DNA of 64,000 nucleotides from Cricetomys ansorgei (lineage: Eukaryota > Chordata > Mammalia > Rodentia > Nesomyidae), in assembly GCA_026225945.1 (NCBI GenBank), contig JAMJFZ010001815.1:18559501-18623500 (forward strand). The letters run 5' to 3'. Both the position numbers and the translations under genes were made by a program. The notes beneath the pieces are model-generated. The model did no database searches. It was not told where the DNA came from and saw nothing but the letters and a program-made list of their open reading frames with translations. Below, piece after piece: positions 11,440 to 23,888 of this stretch. The first letter of the stretch is position 1, and every line of letters starts with the position of its first letter.

Positions 11440-11990
11440 TTACCCTACATCAAGGCAGCCGATGTACTCTCGGGTACATTGTTAATGTCTCAGGCGGGTG
11501 TCACTATTGCATTGTGCTTTCTGACTTCTAATATTTCTCACGGCTGCCTTCTTATGCTGCTACGCCTCATCAGATTACTGAATCGTAGTGTTCAGAAAAG
11601 GGTTATAATTGTTCTTTTCGTTTGGGCACGGAATCACCTAGGCAGTGTCGTAAGTGAACAAAGTCCCGATTCAGTTCCAACGCCAGTTAATTTTATGGCT
11701 GTTTCAAAGGCTTCACCTGGGAAAATCGACAATGAGGCTGTGCTGCATTGTCTAGAGTCACTAATGTGCTGAGATAGATTCGCTCAAAACCACAGAGGGA
11801 TTATACTACTGTCGGGTAACTGTCTTGAATCCGAACATAAACATCACAGTTACCGCCATTTTAGCCTTGTAATGGTCATGAATTTCACACATACGGATTC
11901 TGGTGAGTCACCAGTAAAAGTATTGAATAAGAAAAGGCATGGCGTTCAGTGCGATCGCGCTGGATCCTCTTTCTGGGCAACAGCCAAACA
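11440..11990. other. CpG-retaining unique block, possible conserved non-coding element
   Basis: I count 21 CpG between 11460 and 11970 in non-repetitive sequence, far above the flanks, including GCGATCGCGC at 11951-11960. G+C is moderate, so this is not a classical CpG island. A 97-codon open frame (11479-11772, +) crosses it but shows no known domain and no splice-supported exon. Function is not known; enhancer-like conserved sequence is one reading. Confidence 0.5.
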
Positions 11991-13647
11991 CATCTGAAGA
12001 TAAGAGAAGTATTGTTATTTAACCACTTTCTTGCCTCACTGACATTTAACCCACATCTATCAACCCACCCTTTGTTAAATGTTTTACTCAATTAAGTAAA
12101 ATGAAATCATAACATGTTATTATCTTACTTCTTATGAATTCCTTAAAACCACTTTAAAAATGAATTCAACCCAGGTATCTGGCAAGAATCATGATTAAGA
12201 TATCTTTCATCTGTTTGTATTTTTAAAATGAAGGTATATTATTGTGTCACAAGTCAACCTTTCCTTCAAGAGTTCCTTCTCAGAAACTCAAATGAGTGGG
12301 TGATTGCCTTGAACTCTTAGTTATGTGTCCTTCATTTCTCCTCCCTATCTTAATGTCTGCCTTGCTCTCAAGGGTCCCTAGCTACAATCAGTTAATTAAA
12401 AGCCTTCACTTTCTTTTCCAACCTGTTTAATGTCAACAAAGCTCAGAAAGATACAGAATCCCTTTAACACACCCACACACTGTGTTTTAGAAAAGATTTG
12501 TTTGTTCTGTCTTCCATTGATGTGATCATTTGGGACCTACTTCAGACTAGATACTGCGTTCAGCACTAAGATAACACGAAAGAGACAAAAATCTCCTCTC
12601 AGAGAGGATGGGTGAAGCGTTTCATGATGGCTCATGTAGGATGTAGTGTGAAGGAAGAGCGGGGAGCACATACTGTCTAGGAGATGGAGGTAAATTTAGG
12701 TCAAATTTTATTCGTTAGTGAGTCCTGAAGGGTAAGTTAGAGTTCTTGGAGCAGGAAGAGGCAGGCAAGTTCAGTGTAATGATTATAGAAAGCATAGGAA
12801 ACCTGACGGAGTGTTTTATGTGTCAAGTTGGAAAGTGGTGACCAGTGGAGGAGAAATAAAAGCTCTTTATAAAGTGACTGAAGGGTACATAGCTTCAGGC
12901 AGAATGCTCATAGATGGTGGAGGGGAAACATCAAAGAAAGGACATCACAGGATCACTTGGAGCAAATCAGCTTTTGACATATTTAGCTCACTGTCCTGGG
13001 TACCATCAGACCCCACCCCCGAAGCAACCAACTACCTTGGTGAGGAAGCTGGATATTTCCAGGAGAAATCTCTCTTGAGAATACCCACCTGATGCTTCTA
13101 GACAGAAAGATTAGAGGCCAAAATCCCTTTGAAAGCCTCAGAGCGGCATAAGTAGGTCTTCCGTTAAGCTTTCAATTTATTCTCGAAATTTATAAAAAAA
13201 ACTCAACAGTTTAGTCTAGTGGGGATGATAAATCTGACCATTAGTATAAGTTTATTCTGCAAGCCAAAATCTTGAGGCAATTTAATCCAATCATTTAATC
13301 TTCCATTTGAGAAAAAAAATAGATGAAACGTAGCCATTTCTTTTATAAATCAAACAAGACTTGTTTTTGATTGTTGAGTGTTAAGTAATGAATTCCTGAC
13401 TTTACCTCCAACAAGCAAATACAGTCCCTTAACAGCAACAACAATACCTAAATTTCAATAATTTTCTGGTTAGGTATCTAGTCTTTCTCCATGCTTTCCC
13501 TTGCTTTTCTAATTGTCAGAGAAACCTCAGCAATTTTGTGTGACCTCTATGAATCGATCAGCATGTCATTCAACAGTCTCTTCCCTAGGCTTCCCTCTTA
13601 TCTTTTGGGAAGTAAAAAGTTTCAGATATAACTGGATTTAACAAGCA

Positions 13648-13722
13648 GAGAGGGAGAGAGGGGATGGGAGAGGGGGAGGGGAAGGGGAGAGGAAAAGAGA
13701 GAGAGAGAGACAGAGGAGTCAA
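13648..13722. repeat. Purine-only GA/GGGA tract
   Basis: An almost pure G/A stretch of about 75 bp, interrupted only at a single T and C. Confidence 0.9.
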
Positions 13723-13803
13723 GGGAGAAGGAACAGAAGGAGGAGGTACAAGTTAAAACATGAAAAGTAAGGAGGAAGAGAGAAAAAATAGACTGTTTTA
13801 CTC

Positions 13804-13840
13804 GTGTGTGTGTTGTGTGTATTGTGTGTGTGTGTGTGTC
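13804..13840. repeat. TG-rich microsatellite
   Basis: GT repeats with TTG and ATT interruptions. Confidence 0.9.
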
Positions 13841-13877
13841 CATGTATGCATTCACATGTGTCCACAAAGATATGCCA

Positions 13878-14150
13878 CAGTGTGTGTGTGGAGGTCAGAG
13901 GACATCCTTGGGCGTCAGGTCTTGCTTTCCACCTTGTTTGAGATAGGGTCCCTTGTCCATTGGTGTGTACTAGGTTCTCTGTCCCTCAAGTTTCTGGGGA
14001 TTTTCCTGCCTCTGCATCCCCTCTCCATGGAAGTGCTGAGATTTCAGATATGCTGTACCCCATCTGGCCTTACATGGTTCCGGGAGTGTGAAATCAGGTC
14101 GCCATACTTTGCAGGCAAGCACTTTACCCTCTGAGCCATTTTCCCAGATC
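13878..14150 (-). repeat. B4-group SINE (tRNA/7SL composite)
   Basis: 'gtttgagatagggtcccttg', 'agtgctgagatttcagatat' and 'ggcaagcactttaccctctg' 'agccattttcccag' in order. The 124-codon frame over it is incidental. Confidence 0.72.
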
Positions 14151-15427
14151 CTAATACATGTTCAGTGTTTACATAACATATATAAAATTTTATATTTAGA
14201 TGACAAAAGGTTGAAATGAAATGTTGAGATCTTGTAAGACATACCTTTGTACATAATAATAAAATGGGGAAAACGGTAATTTTAAAAATAGATCAAATGA
14301 AAAAAATCCATAAAAATCAATGCATAGGAAAACATACCCAAACCCATGGGGCAGATCCAAAGCTGTAATCCGAAAGTGGGCAAAATGATGTAGTACAAAT
14401 GTTGGCTTTTCTTTTTTTTTTTTTAAAGAGTCAAACACAAAATAAGGGGATAAAAGATTTTACCTTAGAAATAAAAACGCAGCTTCAAAGTAAAATAGTA
14501 ACAGAAAATTAATAAACATGGTCAGTAAAATTTATGAAACACAACACTCATAAAGTTGGTTCAATAGGTGACCATAAAAGGAAAAAATAAAATTCAAGTA
14601 AACAAGCAGGAAGTAGAAAAAAAGAAATAAGACAAACTAGGAACAGAAGAGCTGACCACAGACAGTAGATGGACGGAAAGAATGTAGAGACTCTAGCATA
14701 TACTCTGAAAGAGCAAACTGGATAACCTGAAGGAGATATAAAAAATTTAGCCAATAGTAACTGGAAAATATGGCTATGTTAATTACCGTGGAAGAAATTG
14801 TAGAAGTAGATGAGAGCACACCAGTAAACAAAGGAGAAACTGATTTTCTGAGTTGGACTTTATGGACCCAAGATTTAAAGTGTTTAGATATTTAAATATT
14901 TAAAATGTTCTAAGATAAAGAAAAAAATGGTTTTCTAAGAAGTTGGCATAATTTGATCACACGGTTAATGAAACATAAAGCACAACCAGATCTCATTCAC
15001 AAGCACATATACAAATGCATTAAATAATATCTCAGCAGATAGAATTGAACTACTTAGCAAAAAGTCAAATAGGGCAAATGTGTATGTCTGTGGAGATTCA
15101 GATTAAAGAATTCCCAGGGTCACTACATCAACCAATTTAAGGGTCACTAAATTGTCCTATTGACATAGGCTGAAATGTCAAATGACAAAAAGTAGCCACC
15201 CTTAATAAAATCTTCAGGTAATAGGAATTGATAAAAATAGCTTTACTGAAATCCAACAGTAAATATTGCTTGTAAGAAGTTTTAAAAGAAACTATTAGAA
15301 ATTGAATAACCAAAAAAAATCCCTAAAGGTAAAATTACCATCATCACTGTTTCACATGAAAATTAAATAACATGAATTGGAAAAAAGATACTAATCTCCT
15401 CACTGTAAACTGAGTTTTAAGAAAATT

Positions 15428-15580
15428 TACCCTTTAATCTCAGGAGGCAGGAGGATCTCTGAGTTTGAAACCAGCCTGATGTTCAGAGTGATGTCCAGGA
15501 CAGCCAGAGTTACAACAGAGAAACCCTGTCTCAAAAAAACAAAAAAACAAAAAGAAAAAAGAAAGAAAACTTAAGAGAAC
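15428..15580 (+). repeat. B1 SINE, 5'-truncated
   Basis: 'accctttaatctcaggaggc' through 'gttacaacagagaaaccctg' and an A-rich tail. Confidence 0.9.
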
Positions 15581-16038
15581 TTGTAAGAAAATATTTTAAT
15601 TATGTATAAGAGAAGTTAGTTTCTTAATAGCAAAAATATTGAAAATTAATGTATTTTTATCCCAAGACAACTAAAGTAAAAATGATGAGTAAGTTATTAA
15701 ATATTAAAATCAATAATCATTTGAAGAAATTTAAAGAAAAGACAGAATACAGGCTAACAAACGTAAAGATTATAGAATAAAGTCTAAAAACATATGTGTA
15801 TATTTCTCTCCAAAATAACAATAAAATAGTTATATGATTCAAAATCAATACCTAACTTTAATATCATAAAAATAGCAATTTCAGAATGCTTTCAGTTATG
15901 TTTTAAAGTTTGGAGACTATCTCCTGGAGTTTGTATGGGTAGTTAGTAAATGAACATAGCCATTTTTTGGTGGGGAAAAGAAGAGAAATGATACCATCAT
16001 CATGACATTATTTTTCCTCTTAAAATCGTAAAAACATT

Positions 16039-16141
16039 GCTTATTACTATTACAAGGGATGTGTGACACTCTGTGAGTTTATTATTACAAGGGGTGGCTT
16101 GCTTCTTGTGAGTTTATTATTATTACAAAGGATGGGTGGCA
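16039..16141. repeat. Three-copy imperfect tandem repeat
   Basis: Three units of about 35-38 bp share TTATTA(C/T)TATTACAA(G/A)G and a following TGTGAG or GTGGC part. Confidence 0.7.
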
Positions 16142-16270
16142 GCCTTGAAGGTCAGAGGAAACCTTCAGGTGTCAGTTCTTTCCTTCCAACATGGGTTCCA
16201 TAGACTGAACTGAGGCCCAGTCAGACTTGCACACAAGGGCCTCTAACCACTGAACTAACTTACCAGCCCA
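16139..16270 (-). repeat. tRNA-derived rodent SINE fragment
   Basis: 'gaaggtcagaggaaaccttc' 'aggtgtcagttctttccttc' and 'aaccactgaactaacttacc' 'agccca'. Confidence 0.65.
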
Positions 16271-17019
16271 AGATATCACAGCATTCTTCATTTCATCTTA
16301 GGCAAAGGCTGAGAATCACATCATACTGATATTCCATAAGATTTCTGCATTGCTGTAAATATTACATGGCATGCAGTAGTAAGACTCAGAGCCCAAAACC
16401 TGACTTTCTATTCTATGATTGGAATAATTCTTATATTTCAATTAAGTAGGGAAGGATGGATTTTTCTACAGAGGCTCTGGAATTATTCAGTGTGAAACAT
16501 ACCTTTTGCCTAACAATAATAAATTCCAGACGGATGAAAGGCTTACCCCGAAATCAAAGCAAAGTATATATGTTGTATTTGTGAAACCTAAAATCAAAAG
16601 TACGCATATTAAAATATGAAAAGAAAGGACTATAAAGAAAAATTATTTATTATACATATAAAAATTGAACATTCCAGTGGTACAGGATCATCTTAAGCCA
16701 AATCAACTGACATGATACTTTTAATAGGATTGTGATAACACTTGCTATTTCCAGAGTGTTTTAAAATTTTGATGAGAAAATAAAAAGCATGTAACTCAGT
16801 TTTTAAATCTGTAAGTTTTTAAATGTGTAAGATTCATGAACACGTCGTCACTAAATAGCAAACTCTCAATGTTAACACACTAAAGCTAGAGCTTAATGGT
16901 CGTCTGTGATGTGTAATTTAAAGCAATTATGGGACATGACTTAACACCCATTTGGCACCTGTTGCTGAATGGAATTCAAGGGCGAAGGCATGCCCATGCA
17001 TTGCCAGTGGTATGTGCAG

Positions 17020-17640
17020 AGCTATATTCTCTTTGGGAAAGCAATTTAGCAACATCTGTTCAGAAATGAAAAATGCATAATCCTTTTACCTAGCAATCAC
17101 CATCTTGAGAATCCTACTACTGTGAAGTATGTCACAGGCAGATGATGGTGTTTATGGCTTTAGGGAGTAGAAAGCTTTAATACAAGTTCTAATGGAGTCA
17201 GCTGAATTTGACAGTTCACTAAGATTTGCACAGTTGCCCATGAATGTCATAATATACGTATCACCTATTAGGTATACAGTTACAAACCATGTAGAGTGCT
17301 TACTTGTGGGGAATACAATGGTGTTTATTGGAGTTTTACTCATAATGGCAGACCACTGGAAAAAGTCAATGTCTTTAACAGGGAATAATTGAATAAATTA
17401 TGAGATAGCTATATCATAGAGTATTATGGCTATCTATTTAAGAAAATAGCACTATATGAGTAATTAGAATTAATTTATAAAAGGTGATGTTGAAAGAGAA
17501 TATAAAATTATAAAACTCTATTTGGCCAGAGGTTACAAAATAGAAGACTCAATATTGAATATGCATCCAGTTATTATTATATGAGTTTACATAAATATAC
17601 TGGAAGGACATATACTACATTGATAAAAATTTGATGTCCA
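17020..17640 (+). repeat. Ancient mammalian L1 3' end
   Basis: 'gggaaagcaatttagcaaca', 'ttactcataatggcagacca', 'taattgaataaattatgaga' and 'gagtattatggctatctatt' match the ordered end of L1M-type ORF2/3'UTR. The middle (about 17120-17310) does not align by eye. The 66- and 63-codon frames here are incidental. Confidence 0.75.
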
Positions 17641-17747
17641 AAGGAGTAAATAACACCCCCAAACAGACGTACATGCAGGAAAAACACCAATGCGCACACA
17701 CATACACACGCACATACACACACAAATAATTTAAATATATACCATAT

Positions 17748-17899
17748 GTATGTGTGTGTGTGTGTGTGTATGTATATGTGTGTGTATGTATGTGTGTGTA
17801 TGTGCATGTGTATGTGTGTGTGTGTGTGTGTGTGAGTATGTATGTGTGTGTATGTATGTGTGTGTATGTGCGTGTGTATGTGTGTGTGTGTATGTGTGT

Positions 17900-17970
<71 letters not shown>
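17748..17970. repeat. TG/TATG microsatellite followed by (TA)n
   Basis: TG-type repeats to about 17934, then about 18 TA units. Frames of 83-127 codons here are artefacts. Confidence 0.97.
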
Positions 17971-17971
<1 letters not shown>

Positions 17972-18489
17972 TGTATATATCATATACAAGAAATGCATTG
18001 ATGCATAGAAAAACAGCCTAGGTACCTGCTATAATAATCAATAATGAAACGGAAGCAGAATCTTGACAGCAACATTAGCAATATTATCATAACACCACAG
18101 TGACAGTGGCAATGGAAGGGAGAAGGCAGAAACTATAGCAATTAAGAATGGAAATGAAAACAGAGAGAAATGAAGGAGGGGCGTCCTTAATGGGATCCCC
18201 TGACCTACTTATATTCCATTCATGTACCAAACAGCACTGAGCAGGCAACGCACTTACAGTGAGCATTCAACAACAGACCTCTAGCTCTTTAAGGTTGTCT
18301 TGGGCACACTAGTCTCTTAGAATTTGCATGTCAATTTCAAGTTTAAGAAGTCAGTCTCACATACAACCTGCTGAGATTGTGAATGAGTTGATGTTTAGTA
18401 TGTAAATCGGGTGGAGGGCATCTTGTATAGTCATCCAATTCATACTGTCTACTTAGATTTTTCTTATTCTTTTTATGTTTGTTTTATTT

Positions 18490-18684
18490 TTTAATTATGT
18501 GTATGGGTGGAGGCTGATAAGGTTTGAGTACATGAGAGCTGGCATGCAGGGAGACTGGAGGCATTGGATTCCCTGGAGCTGGAGCTACAGGCAGTTCTCA
18601 GCTGCCCATTGTGGGAATTAATCCCACTTCTCTGCAAGAGGATTTCTTGCTGTGCTCTACACCTCCAAGCCATCTTTCCAGCCC
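18490..18684 (-). repeat. B2/B3-group SINE
   Basis: 'ccctggagctggagctacag' and 'caagccatctttccagccc' are the reverse-strand B3 body and tRNA-like head. Confidence 0.78.
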
Positions 18685-18759
18685 AAGTTTCTTTTATTCT
18701 TAGCAATGCGTTGTAGTTTTCAATGTAGAGGTGGCCATTGTTAGAATTATTACTAGGAA

Positions 18760-18760
<1 letters not shown>

Positions 18761-18791
<31 letters not shown>
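18761..18791. repeat. (TG)n microsatellite
   Basis: About 15 units next to a B4-group SINE. Confidence 0.95.
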
Positions 18792-18794
<3 letters not shown>

Positions 18795-18854
18795 CATGGT
18801 GGCTATGAGTTGGCTATATGTTAATGAAGGGAGTCTTCCTAGATTCCCCGCCAC

Positions 18855-19074
18855 TGTATTTTTGGGACAAGGTCTCTCAGTGAACCTGGAACTCACCACG
18901 TCGCTCAGAATAGCGAGTCAGCAAGCCCTCAGAGAACATCTCTCTCCCATACAGGGCTGGGATTCTAGACACAAGCCACCACAGCCAGCTTCTGACATGA
19001 ATGCTAAAGATGGAAACTCGGATCCTGATGCTTGCACAGAAAGCACTTTAGCAATTGATCCCTCTCTGCAGCCC
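18855..19074 (-). repeat. B4-group SINE
   Basis: 'gggacaaggtctctcagtga' 'acctggaactcaccacgtcg', then 'gggctgggattctagacaca' and 'gcacagaaagcactttagca'. The 106-codon frame from the TG run is not a gene. Confidence 0.7.
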
Positions 19075-19374
19075 TCCAATATTTGATGTTTCTGATGCTA
19101 TTTGACACTATTTGAATGATTCTCAGTGACCAGTAGCATATTGAAATGCGGTCTGTCGGTTTTGATCTGTACTCACCAACTTGTATAGTCAACTAATTAA
19201 TTCTAAGACTTTCTAGATCACCATGTGTTGTAGTTAGTTGTCTGCCCCACACCAGGGAAAACAGAACTTCAACTGAAAAATTGCTTTGAGCAGATTGGCC
19301 TGTGGGCCATGTCAGCACATCTATGAGACATTTTTTTTAAAACTAGCAAATTGATATAGGAGTACCCAGGCTAA

Positions 19375-19640
19375 TGTGAGTGGTAGCGCCCCTAGGCAGG
19401 TGGACCTGGGTCATATCAGAATGCCGGCTGAACGTGAACCAAGAGTAGCAAGCCGGTAAACAGAGTACCTCTATGGTCTCAGCTTCAGCTCCTGCCACCA
19501 GATTCTTGGCTTGAGTTCCCTCCTTGGCTTTCCTCCATGATGGACTGTAACCTGCAAGCCAAATAAATGTGTTCCTCCCGCAGGGTGTCTTTGGTCAGAA
19601 TGCTCTCTCACAGCCTCAGGAAGGCAAACTAGAGCACCAT
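19375..19640 (-). repeat. Middle-repetitive rodent repeat
   Basis: Contains 'tcagctcctgccaccagatt', 'ccatgatggactgtaacctg' and 'caagccaaataaatgtgttc', the reverse-strand signature of the same broad rodent group. Confidence 0.6.
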
Positions 19641-20137
19641 GCCACATAAACAAACACTTCTGTACTTTCAAGCTCGTATTACTTAGATTTCCTTCCTATC
19701 CGTCTGTGAAAACGCTGTGTTACTGGGGAAAAGGGTAAGGTGCAGATCTGGAGGAAGAATTTAATATTTAATAGTCTTCATTCACAGGATTCAAAACATA
19801 AAGTGTCCCCCCTCCCAACATGGTCTTTTAGGGAGAATTTATTTTCACCAGCATTTCAAAACTTCAATCCCTTAGTGTTGAAATCCCAACAGTACAAGGT
19901 TCAAAATTCCAATCAGCCTAAGTTCTACAGAGAGACATGATCTGTGTCTTCACTTGCAAGATCCCACTTCCTGAAGTGGCAAGTTCCAATCTTACAAGAA
20001 TTAATAAAAAAAAAAATGACTGATACCAAGCATGAGGTAATATAATCATTCCTGGGATCCAGAGCTATATGGTCCTCCAGCCCTGTTAGAATAATAAAGA
20101 AGGATGAGGAGAGACTCCAATATCTTGTTTGTTTGGT

Positions 20138-20283
20138 TGTTTTCTAGATAGAGTTTCTCTGTTGTAACTCTGGCTGTCCTGGAACTCACTCCGTAGACCA
20201 GACTGACCTCGAACTCACAGAGATCCATCTACCTCTGCCTCCCGAGGGCTAGGATTAAAGGCCTGCACCACTACCACTCAGTG
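20138..20283 (-). repeat. B1 SINE
   Basis: 'gtttctctgttgtaactctg' 'gctgtcctggaactcactcc' to 'ggattaaaggcctgcaccac'. Confidence 0.93.
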
Positions 20284-23200
20284 AGACTCCATTGTCAGGT
20301 TTAGACCCATTTCTGAGTAACCTGGTCAGAAAAACTAAGACTATACAAGTGAATGATAAGAGTAGCAGTGAGAGTCACACGGCTATTAAGGAATAGAGTA
20401 GAGGTGCTAATAACCCAAACCCTGAACTAAGTTTCATTGACCACTTCTGAACATTTTCGAAAATACTTTAAGCTTATATTGCTTTGTTCACAAAATTGTA
20501 GAATATCCTTTGTTTCAATACTTCACTGAAAAATACATCTCCCCTGAGAGTCTTTAAAAGTTTGGATCATTTAAAAGGCATATTATTAATTTTACTGAGT
20601 TAATAACCATTATGGTCTAGTAGTGAGGATAATATTTATCATGGGGCATCTTAAAATGCATATTATCATAAAATGCATAATAAGGACTTTCCACCTATAT
20701 AAATTGAATTTAATAGATTGTAACAGCTCCAGTGGGCCCAGTGGGGTCTTTTGAAAACCCAGTTTAGGGCCTTATTAAAACACCTATTCTTTTGATGTCA
20801 TATTTTAGCTAGAGATTTTGCTTAACTATTAAAGATGAATATGTTTGTTTTGCTTAGTTATGAAAAGATAAAAGTAGAAAACTAATTTCCCCAGTATTTT
20901 AGATTACTAAAAGAGAAAAAGACACTTTACCAGCTAATTTTATTGTTTTTAATTTTAAATAACATACATAGAAAATGTCTATTAAAATTAATAGTTGCTG
21001 TGCAGAGGATTTTATGACATATTGCTGTGCATTAAACAAACCTTTCTTTTTGCATGTCTGAATGGGAGAGAGTATGTGTTTCTGCTTAAGCTGGGGTTAT
21101 TGTTAATTACCAATGAATATACTTTAATGAGAAGCATCAGGTATAAATTGTATTCAATGTCTTTCATAACAGGCTTGCAGACTGCCTACATTAAAACCTC
21201 CTGCTCCTCTAGATCAGAAGCAGCCATATGCCTTAGAAGTTCACATTGTAAGAAGCATCCTTAGAGACCCTTGCAAAACAAGAAAAGGTTGAAGAGCAGT
21301 AGTCATTTTTATCTATAAATATATATACATGTGTAATGCAGTCATTGCCTGGAGTCTCCTCCAGAATGAACACTGCCTCCTAGTTGTGTGCTTTCACGCT
21401 GCACGGTGTCTGTTACATCTCTGTAGCAGACCGTCTACTCAAGTCCTATGGACTTAGAGTCACTGTAACTGAATCATACAAACAAACAAAAAAGAAATTC
21501 AAGCCCTGTCACTGTTCTTTCATTCTATAGTTTTCCAAAAAAAGTGGACTGGTGATGTAATTACCCTATAGATGTGTTTTATTTTCTCTCGTGGTAGAAA
21601 TGCACAAAATATCCTCATCCCAATTCAAAAGTAAAATTTCAAGTAAAAAAGTAAAATTTGTACTTCTCTGTGACAGGGACACAAGGGTAACCTGGATGTC
21701 TCCATTTACTACCCAAAATCTTGAACTCTGATGGTTTAAAACAATTTAAATGAATTCCTCAAAATAACTGCCCATTGCTTTCACACATGGTACTGTGGTT
21801 ATAACATGAGGACTCACCTAGAGGCCCTTACGTGCTTCAACCATCCATCTTCCAGATGTTCAAGACAGAAGCATCACTCCTGTATCTCAGGTTTTTCTTT
21901 TTGCTGACTTTCAAGACTTGACTCTAGCAATGCCTCTCAGCTGTGCAGAGCCGCCCTATGCAGTGGTTCTTCATGGGTGGGCAGGATTCCTGGTTGTGCT
22001 TACTCAGGAGCCTCAGACATTCTGCATCTGCTGAAGGGCCCCAACTGGAATTGAGTTGTTAATACTACAAAAGTGCCCTATAAATTCTACTGTAGGAGTG
22101 GCTTTTAAGATGTGACAAGCTTGAAACCAAGTGTTGAACATCTTGCTCTGAGAAGGAAAAACTGAATAGGGAAAAATAAAGCTTTAAATTCAACAATCTC
22201 ACCAAGGGATTCTGTTTAAGCCTCACAAATGGTTTGTCATGGCTCCCCTCTAAGAAACAATTTTTTTTTTTTTTTACATTTTAAGTGAGGTTTTAAAGTC
22301 AAATAAATTATTTAAATATGGAAATTCAGAATTATTCCCACATTCCTCTCCAATTGTATAGGTTCAGTAGTAGAGGTCCAATAGTATAGGCTTAACACTG
22401 CAGTGTTAACAGTGGATTATTACGCTTAAGGAATGGAAAACTCATGAATTATTTACTTCATTTAACTTCTCATGTGGGCTACACTGACTAAAACTGCAGC
22501 CGTGAGTCATGGCACCTCTACTATTCAGTTAATATAGACCAGAACATAAGGTAGAATTTTACGTATGAATTACTAGGATAAGCTCCGCCTCCACAGTGAG
22601 GTTGTTGCTGTAGATTGACATAATAAATCACTGATGAAAAAGTAGTAGAATAAACTGTTCTTACAAAGACAAAAATGAAAGCTAATCTGAAGCATTTAAG
22701 AGAGAGTGGCTGAGGCACCTCCCGAGACACTTTGGAAAACCTTTCTCTGTGTATAATAGCTGTTTATAATCAATGCCTACATCCATTCATTCTTCGATGG
22801 CAGCAAAAAATGGTGATATTTTAATTTTATTGTTCTCTGTTTTATAAGCTGTTTATTATTTCTGTAAGAAGAAACTTTCTTGAATCAGTTCCCTAATTAC
22901 CTTATGTTAAACAGCAACGAGAAGGTTTTGTTAAATATTATTAATACTTATATAAAATTTCAAAAAAAGTGAGTTGATTCTCTAGCGTCTGCAAATGGCT
23001 ACCAATTACATTTTATTGTTTTGTTTTTGATATTAGGATCTACTTTAATTCATTGACCTTGTCCTTATTGATGCTGAAATTGCCCCCTGTTTGGTCAGTA
23101 AAACAACTTTCATCTAGCCCCTGAGTGTCTTCATCAGGAGCCACACATCTTTGTAAGCTCCCACTGTCAGGGTGATAGATTATTAAGTTTTAATGTACTG

Positions 23201-23611
23201 CAAGGGCTAACTTAGCTTTTGTCTGCAACGTAAAAGTTCCCTGAGCATGACTGCTTTTAGTACTTTCTTTACCCTTGAACTCTTCTGGCTTTCAGTACTG
23301 TGGTTTCCCTTGCAAATTACCATGGATTGCTCTTCCCCAAACAGCAATGCTGGGTTCTTATATCCGCAGTGCTTAGCATGAGGCTTTACATAAAATTGTG
23401 ATGCTATCACGCTGCTTGATTATTTAACACTGCATAACTTAAGTGGGCTAGTAATTATATAAATGTTTCTAAAGCTCGATAAAGGTACCCCTGCTTGCTT
23501 ATTAAAGCAATTAAAATCAAATGTAATTGAAGACGTTTTCCAATCTTGAATGCATCGTGTGTATGTTTCTTCAGTCAAGGTCCAGTGAATAGAATTAAGC
23601 TACACAATTTA

Positions 23612-23631
23612 TAATAATAATAATAATAATA
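23612..23631. repeat. (AAT)n short microsatellite
   Basis: Six to seven units. Confidence 0.85.
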
Positions 23632-23672
23632 CCAACAAACTTTATATTGAAAAGCAATTAAAATATACGAAA

Positions 23673-23888
23673 TGGCCGGGTGGTGGTGGTGCACGCATTT
23701 AATCTCAGCCCGGGGGAGGCAGATGCAGGTGGATCTGTATGAGTTTGAGGCCAGCCTGGTCTACAGAGTGAGTTCCAGGACAGCCAGAGTTACAACAGAG
23801 AAACCCTGTCTCAAAAAAACAAAAAAAAAAAAAAAGAAAGGAAGGAAAAGAAAAAAGAAAAAGACGAAAAAAGAAAAGAAAAGAAAAA
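23673..23888 (+). repeat. B1 SINE, full length with A/G-rich tail
   Basis: Starts 'ggccgggtggtggtggtgca' and ends in a long AAAAG-rich tail. The 74- and 67-codon frames over it are artefacts. Confidence 0.95.

Noticed and set aside
20724..20760. Gly/Pro-coding look of 'ccagtgggcccagtggggtc'
   Set aside because: No pyrimidine tract with acceptor and no donor; no triplet run.
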